From contig CAKQDU010000003.1 in NCBI GenBank assembly GCA_934229625.1, forward strand, positions 62,001 to 126,000: DNA of 64,000 bases, in the 5' to 3' direction. The stretch is from an uncultured Alphaproteobacteria bacterium. Lineage in GTDB: Bacteria > Pseudomonadota > Alphaproteobacteria > RF32 > CAG-239. This document shows, piece by piece, positions 17,447 to 23,786 of the stretch. The notes under the pieces were generated by a model that was given only the letters and a program-made list of their open reading frames with translations, did not search any database and was not told where the DNA came from. Position 1 is the stretch's first letter; every line of letters starts with the position of its first letter. The translations under genes and the position numbers were made by a program.

Positions 17447-18000
17447 TGTGCTTGTTTATTCAAATATCCATAAACAGTCGGGCGTGTAATGTTAAATTGT
17501 CGGGCAATTTGGGCTATCGGTAAACCTTGGTCGGCAAGTTTATTCAATTCTGCAACTTGCGCATCTGACAGTTTATTTTTACCGCCTTTGTATTTACCTT
17601 TTGCTTTAGCAATAGCCACGCCTTCTCTTACACGTTGATTGATGAGTTCTCGTTCCAACTGTGCTACCGCGCCAAGCATTGTCATCATCAGTTGTTGGTA
17701 CGGGTCTTTTTTATCTGGAGAAAAAGTCAAATTCTCCTTATGAAAAATAACAGTCGCTCCGAGTTTGTTAATTTCTTCCACCAGATTCAACAAATCACGC
17801 GTGTTTCGTGCTAATCTATCCATTGAATGCACATTTACAATGTCGCCTTGTCTTAAATTGCTCATCATTGCCTGCAATTCCGGTCTATCGGTATTCTTAC
17901 CCGATAATTTGTCTTCATATTCTCTATCGCACGCAACGCCGGCTAATTGTCTTTCCGTATTTTGCACAACAGTTGAAACTCTTTTATAATTAAAAATCAT
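17443..18000 (-). CDS. Tn3-type serine resolvase
   Basis: 185 residues, with AAAGGA before the ATG. Domain order is typical: catalytic YKRVST (Ser about 9), VHSMDRLARNTRDL (about 57-70), GAVAQLERELINQR (about 109-122), then a C-terminal HTH (GLPIAQIARQFNITRPTVYGYL). It catalyses Ser-dependent strand exchange at short res sites. Its upstream region (18015-18100) carries two nested inverted repeats that look like such sites and overlap its promoter, suggesting autoregulation. It may be the resolution system of a plasmid or transposon absorbed into the island. Confidence 0.9.
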   Translation of the reverse strand: MIFNYKRVSTVVQNTERQLAGVACDREYEDKLSGKNTDRPELQAMMSNLRQGDIVNVHSMDRLARNTRDLLNLVEEINKLGATVIFHKENLTFSPDKKDPYQQLMMTMLGAVAQLERELINQRVREGVAIAKAKGKYKGGKNKLSDAQVAELNKLADQGLPIAQIARQFNITRPTVYGYLNKQAH

Positions 18001-18014
18001 AGTAAAGTCCTTTT

Positions 18015-18100
18015 ATGTAAAATCATCATTTATAATGCTATTTTACATTACTCAAAAAGTGTAAAATTGTCAAGCATTTTAGTTTACATTTTACACTTTT
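18015..18100. repeat. res-like paired inverted repeats
   Basis: Site 1: ATGTAAAAT/ATTTTACAT (18015-18023, 18040-18048), 34 bp overall. Site 2: 13-bp arms AAAAGTGTAAAAT (18055-18067) and ATTTTACACTTTT (18088-18100). Both share the TGTAAAAT core. A minus-strand TTGACA lies between the site-2 arms, so recombinase binding would cover the resolvase promoter. Confidence 0.6.
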
Positions 18101-18215
18101 ATAAATGTATATTCTGACTACTGTCTGATTTTCCATTTTTCTAATAATGATTCATTATATTTTAAAAAGAATCGCGTATTATGCTACTAATTAAAAATAT
18201 CAAAAGGCTTATACA

Positions 18216-19205
18216 ATGGAACAACAAGGCGAAATCATTATTTACCAGTCGGCTGACGGCAAAAATAAACTGGATGTAAAATTAGAAAATGAAACTGTTT
18301 GGCTTTCTCAATCTCAATTAGTTGACTTATACCAAACCAGCAAATCAAACATCAGCGAGCATATAAAAAATATTTTTAATGAGGGTGAACTATCGGCCGA
18401 TTCAGTTGTTCGGAAATTCCGAACAACTGCCGCAGACGGTAAAAATTATTCAACGCAATTTTACAATCTTGATATGATTATTTCCTTAGGGTACCGCATA
18501 AAGTCTTCTATTGCCACCCAGTTCCGCATTTGGGCAACCGAACGCATAAAGGAATATATCATCAAAGGATTTACCATTGATGACGAACGTTTAAAACAAA
18601 ACGGCGGCGGAAATTATTGGAAAGAATTGTTAGACCGCATCAGAGATATCCGCTCCTCTGAAAAAGTTTTATACCGTCAGGTTTTGGATTTATACGCCAC
18701 AAGTTATGATTATAATGCCAAAGCACCGGAAACTATTGAATTTTTTAAAGTTGTCCAAAATAAATTACATTTTGCCGCGCACGGTCATACAGCATCAGAA
18801 GTTATATATGAACGTGCAAATGCCGATAAGCCTTTTATGGGATTAACCACATTTTCCGGCGACCTGCCAACTAAAGCCGAAGCCAAAATTGCTAAAAATT
18901 ATTTAAGCGAAAAAGAATTAAAGGTGCTGAACAATCTTGTTTCCGGATATTTTGACTTTGCAGAAATCTATGCCGTTCGTCACGAACATTTATATATGAA
19001 AGATTATCTTAAACAGTTAGACAACATTTTATCGGCAACCGGAGAAAACGTCTTACAAGGCGCAGGTAAAATCAGTCATCAAAAAGCAATGGAAAAAGTT
19101 GAGGCTGAATATAAAAAATATCAGGAAAAGACCTTAACTCCGATAGAACAAGCATATTTGGAAAACTTGAAAAGTTTGGAAAAAAAGATAGAAGACAAAA
19201 AATAA
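18216..19205 (+). CDS. RhuM family protein
   Basis: 329 residues, with AAAAGG upstream. It follows the virulence RhuM family from end to end: an opening beta segment (IIIYQSADGKNKLDVKLE), then VWLSQSQLVDLYQTSKSNIS with a winged-helix look (about 28-50), the VVRKFRTTAADGKNY segment, FYNLDMIISLGYRI (about 81-94) and a helical C-terminal half. RhuM was named in a Salmonella pathogenicity island; its molecular role is not settled, and homologues are common in mobile islands and next to restriction systems. No catalytic motif stands out. It is probably transcribed alone, as a terminator lies about 90 bp downstream. Confidence 0.88.
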   Translation: MEQQGEIIIYQSADGKNKLDVKLENETVWLSQSQLVDLYQTSKSNISEHIKNIFNEGELSADSVVRKFRTTAADGKNYSTQFYNLDMIISLGYRIKSSIATQFRIWATERIKEYIIKGFTIDDERLKQNGGGNYWKELLDRIRDIRSSEKVLYRQVLDLYATSYDYNAKAPETIEFFKVVQNKLHFAAHGHTASEVIYERANADKPFMGLTTFSGDLPTKAEAKIAKNYLSEKELKVLNNLVSGYFDFAEIYAVRHEHLYMKDYLKQLDNILSATGENVLQGAGKISHQKAMEKVEAEYKKYQEKTLTPIEQAYLENLKSLEKKIEDKK

Positions 19206-19240
19206 ACGCTTTTTTTTGATTTTCAGAGAATGTTTATCCA

Positions 19241-19296
19241 TTACCAAAAATCTAAAAAGCGGGGTTTGCGGAAAATAAAAGTAGGAAATAACAAAA
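19241..19296 (+). repeat. 56-bp dispersed repeat, copy 1
   Basis: Matches 21164-21219 at 52 of 56 positions without gaps. It lies in the 3' region of RhuM directly ahead of a terminator hairpin, and is non-coding. Confidence 0.7.
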
Positions 19297-19321
19297 AACA
19301 GCACATTTCTGCGCTGTTTCA
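19294..19321 (-). terminator. Terminator between RhuM and the ankyrin gene
   Basis: Arms AAACAGC/GCTGTTT (19296-19302, 19313-19319), followed on the minus strand by a T-run; it can end transcription from both sides. Confidence 0.7.
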
Positions 19322-19365
19322 TACAACATTTGTAAAAGACTTCAATTTGTTTTTCACATAAGTAT

Positions 19366-19908
19366 TTATCTTGCCGGATATAAAATTGCACCGCGGTCAA
19401 TTAAATAATTCGCAATATCCAACTCCATTTTTGCCAAAGCCGTGGTTAGCGGTGTTTGTGCCTGAACATTTAGCCAATTTATGTCCGCTCCCTCATTTAT
19501 CAAATATGCCACGCCATTCAATTTTTGTTCTTTCGTCATATTATCATTTAATATCAACAAAATAAGCGCATTATTTCCAAACACATCAGTACGATATACA
19601 GAGGCTCCGTTATTCACTAAAAACTCCGGAATTTCCATATCCGTACACATATAACATGCCATTAAAAATAGTGAAGCGTGGCGGGCATTTATGGAATCAT
19701 CTATGTTAAAATCTGGATTTTCTTCCAACATATTTTTGATTTCATCCATATCGTTAATGTTAAAACACTCGTCAACTTCATCATTATAAGGACGATAAAC
19801 CGGAACTGTCTTCAAGCGTTTTTCTAAAGCGTCTAATTTTTTACGAATAGCCGGAAGTTGTTCCACCGGCACATATTTAATATAAGTATTATCAAAATTT
19901 GCGTTCAT
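19366..19908 (-). CDS. Small ankyrin-repeat protein
   Basis: 180 residues from the ATG at 19908, which has AAGGGGA 7 nt upstream; an in-frame ATG at 19929 has no site. No signal peptide. The N-terminal 60 residues are charged. Residues about 75-178 hold three to four ankyrin repeats (FLVNNGASVYRTDVFGNNAL, YLINEGADINWLNVQAQTPL, YLIDRGAI). It is probably a soluble protein-binding module; the partner is unknown. It lies inside the island and is framed by terminators. Confidence 0.78.
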   Translation of the reverse strand: MNANFDNTYIKYVPVEQLPAIRKKLDALEKRLKTVPVYRPYNDEVDECFNINDMDEIKNMLEENPDFNIDDSINARHASLFLMACYMCTDMEIPEFLVNNGASVYRTDVFGNNALILLILNDNMTKEQKLNGVAYLINEGADINWLNVQAQTPLTTALAKMELDIANYLIDRGAILYPAR

Positions 19909-19965
19909 ATACTTCCCCTTTGCTTTCAATTATATTTATTGGCAAAACCAACACCAGCCGCAAAA

Positions 19966-19997
19966 TATAAAAAAGACACCGAATAAAATCCGATGCC
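19966..19997 (-). terminator. Terminator of the HUH-like gene
   Basis: A 9-bp stem with G-U pairs (GGCATCGGA/TTCGGTGTC on the minus strand) followed by a run of six T residues. Confidence 0.55.
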
Positions 19998-20057
19998 TTA
20001 TATAAAAGATAAAAGTTCTACGTCGAAAGCATATCAACGCATAACTATTTATCCTCT

Positions 20058-20600
20058 TTATACCGCCTTTTTGAATATTTTACTGTTTATATATGATGGT
20101 GTTTCAATCCTCTTTTTATTGAAATGCATGTCTTTTTCACAATCGTTGGAATTTATATAATCCAAGCATTTATCAATATCATATATGGCTTCAAATTTGT
20201 GAGAGGCTTTCGGATAAATGTCTTTAAACAGCCTTTGAATAAAGCCTAAAAATATGGATAATTCAGTAATATCTAAACAATTGATGATAAAATGTATATG
20301 ATTTGATTTACCCTTTTGTTTTTCAATAATTCCGGTCCAGTTGAACTGCAAATGTTTTAACTTTATCCATTTGCTACCATATTTCCACCTGTAATATCTT
20401 GCTAATATATATTTGAAATCATCTTCTAACTTAACTTCATCTACACCACAGTTGGGCTGAAGAGTGATAAACCATCGTCCGTTATTTGTTGTCAATGTTT
20501 TTGGCTTGTCAACATTCATATCAATATAGGTTGATTTTAATTTTCTCATCATTGATAATGGTTCTTGTGTAATTCTGTTCTGAAAAATATTGTGTATCAT
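20058..20600 (-). CDS. HUH-endonuclease-like protein (replication or mobilisation related)
   Basis: 180 residues from the ATG at 20600, preceded by GAGGAT. The centre has a candidate HUH motif, NHIHFIIN (about 107-114: His-hydrophobic-His), and a later Tyr helix, YDIDKCLDYINSND (about 145-158), as in rolling-circle Rep, Y1 and inovirus Gp2-like proteins. Such enzymes nick one DNA strand through a phosphotyrosine bond. The protein is shorter than most Reps and may be a remnant. A region with several hairpins (20724-20800) lies just upstream, where a Rep nick site could be. Assignment from motifs only. Confidence 0.5.
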   Translation of the reverse strand: MIHNIFQNRITQEPLSMMRKLKSTYIDMNVDKPKTLTTNNGRWFITLQPNCGVDEVKLEDDFKYILARYYRWKYGSKWIKLKHLQFNWTGIIEKQKGKSNHIHFIINCLDITELSIFLGFIQRLFKDIYPKASHKFEAIYDIDKCLDYINSNDCEKDMHFNKKRIETPSYINSKIFKKAV

Positions 20601-20723
20601 TGTTTTACAATCCTCTAATGCCAATAATAAAATAAGAAAATTTAGCCAAAGTTTTTAATTCACCATTATTTTTTAAGGGTGTCATATTTTCTCTATTTTT
20701 GAGGTCTTTGCTAATACAAAGTA

Positions 20724-20800
20724 GGCATCTGCCATTCAGCGTATTATGCTTAAAGCATCTCTAACATCGGGAAGATAATGTTTAAAGATGCCATCTTCCC
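20724..20800. repeat. Nested inverted repeats upstream of the HUH-like gene
   Basis: GGGAAGAT (20769-20776)/ATCTTCCC (20793-20800) and GGCATCT (20724-20730)/AGATGCC (20786-20792) overlap, so the two hairpins exclude each other. Possible replication or nick origin, or operator. The 20601-21070 gap holds no gene. Confidence 0.4.
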
Positions 20801-21070
20801 TTTGATATTTATTATGCCATATTACACTTTTTTATTGCAAAAATAAAATTAGTATTAGTGGTTAAAAATAATATTGACAAATAGAAATTTTTAAATACGG
20901 CAATACATCTGAAAAAAACATCAATTCATAAAAATCAAAAAAAGCCTTGACGACTTATTTATCCTATGTTATTTGATTAAAAGTACTTATACACTTATTG
21001 ACAATGTATTGTTAAGATTTAATAAAAATATAAAGCAATATCAGAGTGATGTTTAATTTTTAACTGGTCT

Positions 21071-21112
21071 TCCAGGTGAAGCAGCCAATTTGATAATATC
21101 TCCCTGATTTTT
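21071..21112 (+). repeat. attR: right 42-bp repeat of the island
   Basis: Perfect copy of 10010-10051. Beyond it the tRNA terminator copy has diverged (TGGAGAT in place of GGGAGAT). No tRNA body is attached at this end. Confidence 0.88.
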
Positions 21113-21163
21113 TGGAGATTTTTTTGTAATTTTTCCAAATATTAAAATTGAGTTAGAAATAAA

Positions 21164-21219
21164 TTACCAAGAATCTAAAAAGCGGTGTTGGCGTAAAATA
21201 AAAGTAGGAAATAACAAAA
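21164..21219 (+). repeat. 56-bp dispersed repeat, copy 2
   Basis: Just outside attR; 52 of 56 positions match copy 1 at 19241-19296. It too runs straight into a terminator hairpin. Confidence 0.7.
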
Positions 21220-21247
21220 GGACCTGAAAATAATAGGTCCTTTAAAA
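21217..21247 (-). terminator. Terminator hairpin outside attR
   Basis: Nine-bp arms AAAGGACCT/AGGTCCTTT with a 9-nt loop. No gene ends here on either strand; it lies just downstream of the orphan minus-strand promoter. Confidence 0.6.
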
Positions 21248-21266
21248 TTATGTTGTTTACGTACCA

Positions 21267-21296
21267 ATTCTGTAACAGCCTCACGCCATAAGTCAA
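21267..21296 (-). promoter_or_regulatory. Orphan copy of the pilin-type promoter
   Basis: TTGACT, 18-bp spacer, CAGAAT on the minus strand. It is homologous to the promoters of the pilin-like genes at 37666-37695 and 38596-38625, but here it leads within 25 bp into a terminator and no gene. Probably the remnant of a lost gene. Confidence 0.5.
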
Positions 21297-21328
21297 CCGC
21301 AAAATCAAAGCGTTATTATGATCGAAAG

Positions 21329-21503
21329 TGTGTAAAAAAAACGACCGTTTAAAATGGACAGTTTTTCGGCTGTTTTTTGCAGTATATCATAATTTATGAA
21401 AAATGCAATAACATTATAATTTTACGCTATTTTTTATTGATTTTCAGATGTTTTTCCGCCTCCGATTCCGTTGTGTAAAAATAACGGTCGTTTTTTTTAC
21501 ACA
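21329..21503. repeat. 21-bp inverted-repeat regulatory module, copy 1
   Basis: Perfect 21-bp arms at 21329-21349 and 21483-21503 (ends TGTGTAAAA and TTTTACACA), 133 bp apart, upstream of the Cys-rich gene. The right arm also forms a local hairpin TTGTGTAAAAA/TTTTTACACAA directly before the ribosome-binding site. A TATAAT lies at 21415-21420 between the arms. The same module occurs at 38660-38835. Confidence 0.7.
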
Positions 21504-21519
21504 ATTGAGGAGGAATAAG

Positions 21520-22905
21520 ATGTTTAACTATTTGAAAAAATATAACATATTCTGTAGTTTAAAGCTTTTTGTAGTTTTGTATGCAGTCAGTATGTTTTCT
21601 ATTTCTGCGGAAGCCAAAATTTGTTTTTTACCGGACAGCAGCTGCGGCACCGGTAAAATAAGTTCCGTAAAGCCAAACCCGTCGCAATGTATTTATAGCA
21701 GCATGGCTCAAGCCCAAAATGGCATATCAAGCTGCGAAAAAGCGTATAAGCAAAATTTCTGCTTTTACAGACGCTGCAAAACCGAAGACAATAATATATT
21801 TGCAGACGAAGCAAGCTGCAAAAAGAAAGCCAAAGCTGATAATTTAATCTGCGTAAGCTGCGGCGGCTGCTATAAAGTTACGCCGAAAACATGCCCGAGT
21901 GGGTACACGGCAGGCTTAACCACCTGTGCGGAAAAAGCCGGCTATACTGCAAGTTATTCAAGCAACGGCTATGCCGGATATAGTGTCTGCGGCAAGTGCA
22001 AATATACCATAAAACCGTGTGAAAGCGGCTATACGGTAGGTTTGGCCAGCTGTCCGGAAAAACAAGGTTATACTTCGAACTATTCCCGAAACGGAGTTTC
22101 CGGCGAGCAGGTTTGCGGCAAGTGCGACTACACGGCAAAAGGCTGCGCCAGCGGTTATACGGCTGGTTTGACAAGCTGCAGCGAACGGCGCGGCTATAAT
22201 GCAAGTTATGCCAGCAATGGGTATGCCGGGGAGTTGGCTTGCGGCAAGTGCGACTACACGGCAAAAGGCTGCGCCGGCGGTTATACAGCAGGTCTGACAA
22301 GCTGCAGCGAACGGCGCGGATATAATGCAAGCTATGCCAGCAACGGGTATTCCGGCGAGAAAATTTGCGGAAAATGCGACTACACGGCAAGAACTTGTCC
22401 AGATGGATATTCTACAAAATATAGCAGCGTCAGCGCCTGCGGAGAAACAGGAAGCAACGGCTGGAATTATGCTAGCAACGGCTATTCTGGGGAAGCTGTG
22501 TGCGGAAAATGTACAAAGAAACCATGTCCTAGTGGGTATTATTATTGGTTATATAGTGAAAATATTAAAGATATGTTTAAAAGACCTTGCAATACAAGTA
22601 CAAGATGTCCGGCAGATAGCGGATATTATGAATATTATGAATCTCCAGGGTTTGGTGTCTATTATAATATGTGTAAAAATTATGGCTTTTGGGGGAGAGT
22701 TGCCGGTCGTAGCGGAGATGGTATTTGTTTTAAGACGGGCGATCGTCCTTGTCCTAGTGGTACAATAGGAGGTGGTGCTTCTAAGGCAAGTGAATATTGT
22801 GAAAAGACTTATGGTAAAAAATACAGATATAGATATAGAGAGGTAAAAAATCCAGATGGTAGTGATATGTGTACAGGTTATGAGCATTGTTGGAAATGTT
22901 ATTGA
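21520..22905 (+). CDS. Secreted Cys-rich tandem-repeat protein
   Basis: 461 residues from the ATG at 21520, with GAGGAGG 7 nt upstream; the frame extends back to 21448 only across the conserved regulatory hairpin. A signal peptide spans about 1-32 (to SAEA-KI). The mature part is rich in Cys: about five units of about 42 residues share the pattern C-x-x-G-Y-x-x-G-L-x-x-C...SNGY-x-G...CGKC. Regular Cys pairs suggest disulfide-linked modules outside the cytoplasm. No enzyme motif; a surface or adhesin-like role is inference. The central units are nearly identical at DNA level, which favours repeat-number change. Upstream control is shared with the pilin-like gene at 38852. Confidence 0.72.
   Translation: MFNYLKKYNIFCSLKLFVVLYAVSMFSISAEAKICFLPDSSCGTGKISSVKPNPSQCIYSSMAQAQNGISSCEKAYKQNFCFYRRCKTEDNNIFADEASCKKKAKADNLICVSCGGCYKVTPKTCPSGYTAGLTTCAEKAGYTASYSSNGYAGYSVCGKCKYTIKPCESGYTVGLASCPEKQGYTSNYSRNGVSGEQVCGKCDYTAKGCASGYTAGLTSCSERRGYNASYASNGYAGELACGKCDYTAKGCAGGYTAGLTSCSERRGYNASYASNGYSGEKICGKCDYTARTCPDGYSTKYSSVSACGETGSNGWNYASNGYSGEAVCGKCTKKPCPSGYYYWLYSENIKDMFKRPCNTSTRCPADSGYYEYYESPGFGVYYNMCKNYGFWGRVAGRSGDGICFKTGDRPCPSGTIGGGASKASEYCEKTYGKKYRYRYREVKNPDGSDMCTGYEHCWKCY
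22114..22365 (+). repeat. Tandem 126-bp coding repeats
   Basis: Two adjacent 126-bp units (22114-22239 and 22240-22365) are almost identical; more diverged units lie on both sides. Each encodes one 42-residue Cys module. Confidence 0.8.
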
Positions 22906-22970
22906 TAACAAATCTTTATAAGGAGGTGATGAAAGACTTAAAATAAATAACAAATCCTAATTATATCTGC

Positions 22971-23003
22971 ACTCTGCCGCACCCCAATGCGGCAGAGTGT
23001 TTT
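22971..23003 (+). terminator. Terminator of the Cys-rich gene
   Basis: Ten-bp arms ACTCTGCCGC/GCGGCAGAGT with an 8-nt loop, then GTTTT. Confidence 0.85.
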
Positions 23004-23011
23004 CTGAAGAC

Positions 23012-23048
23012 AAAAAAAGATTACTGTTGTTTTTTGAACAGTAATCTT
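23012..23048 (-). terminator. Terminator of the small membrane gene
   Basis: Arms AAGATTACTGTT/AACAGTAATCTT; the T-run follows on the minus strand. Confidence 0.85.
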
Positions 23049-23067
23049 AAAAATTTGTGATTAAGCG

Positions 23068-23265
23068 TTATTTCAGCTCTGGGTAATTATTATACTGAAT
23101 CGCTTTTGCCGAAATGGCTATAACTCCAAAAATTCCGGCAACGGTCAAACTCCAAGCCGAAACATTAAGTTTGTCCATAAAACCGGCAATCCAAAATACA
23201 ATAATACCGATAGCTGCAATGCTAACGCTAATCCACCATATTTTCTCAGATTTTCTCATAAACAT
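23068..23265 (-). CDS. Small two-helix membrane protein
   Basis: 65 residues (63 if the second Met is used; neither start has a good ribosome-binding site). Two hydrophobic helices, about 9-28 and 36-55, are joined by a short polar loop; short Lys/Arg-rich N-terminus and polar tail. Not recognised. It has its own terminator, which supports it as a real gene. Confidence 0.6.
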   Translation of the reverse strand: MFMRKSEKIWWISVSIAAIGIIVFWIAGFMDKLNVSAWSLTVAGIFGVIAISAKAIQYNNYPELK

Positions 23266-23533
23266 TTGCGGGTTTCTTTAAAGAGAGGATGTCCTGTAAC
23301 ATATCCCGCGCTCTCTGTGCTGTTAAAAATTAAATAATTAAAACAAATGGAAATTGCGAGTACAAAACATCTTCAACTATAAAACCGTAAATAAAGATAA
23401 ATCATACACACTAATAACCATAATACTTGAAAAACGTAAGCATTATGTCACAAAAATGTGTAAAATACAAGATTAAAATTGGCCTAAATTGAAAAAAAAG
23501 CCTCATTGACAAACAATGAAGCTTTTCTTTTGT

Positions 23534-23610
23534 TGGCGGGAGCGACGAGGCTCGAACTCGCGACCTCATGCGTGACAGGCATGCATTCTAACCAACTGAA
23601 CTACGCCCCC
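23534..23610 (-). tRNA. tRNA-Asp(GTC)
   Basis: Acceptor GGGGGCG/CGCTCCC, discriminator G and encoded CCA. The anticodon loop CTGTCAC gives GTC; the T-arm contains the antisense of TCGAACTC. The 23266-23533 gap upstream of the small membrane gene holds no other feature that I can see. Confidence 0.95.
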
Positions 23611-23623
23611 AACGACAAGAACC

Positions 23624-23652
23624 CTTATATATGATAAAAATTTATAATGCAA
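23624..23652 (-). promoter_or_regulatory. tRNA-Asp promoter
   Basis: On the minus strand, TTGCAT, 17-bp spacer, TATAAG. Confidence 0.5.
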
Positions 23653-23786
23653 GAACTTTTTTTATTTTTTTGAAAAAAATTTTTATCTTGTGGAAAAATA
23701 TGGCTTTTGATTGTATAACTCTATTATCTGCTTGCAATAAAATTTAAAATATATCATCATTCGTTCATTGTTGAATTGGAATTGTG

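Larger units (their letters stand above)
10010..21112 (+). mobile_element. Integrative element in tRNA-Gln (about 11.1 kb)
   Basis: Bounded by perfect 42-bp repeats (10010-10051 and 21071-21112); the left one lies inside an intact tRNA gene and the integrase gene sits directly inside it. Cargo: a large membrane protein, DUF262-HNH nuclease plus EcoRI-type methyltransferase, two serine recombinases, RhuM, a small ankyrin protein and a HUH-like protein. No conjugation or phage structural genes are visible, so it resembles a small defence island or a mobilisable/satellite element. Confidence 0.85.

Noticed and set aside
19241..21219. 56-bp repeats as the true island borders
   Set aside because: They do not flank the integrase, are imperfect, and the tRNA-associated 42-bp repeats are a better fit.
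16645..21349. Shared CCGTTTA between the invertible-segment arms and the 21-bp module as proof of one recombinase acting on both
   Set aside because: A 7-bp match in AT-rich DNA is weak, and the surrounding bases differ; noted but not claimed.
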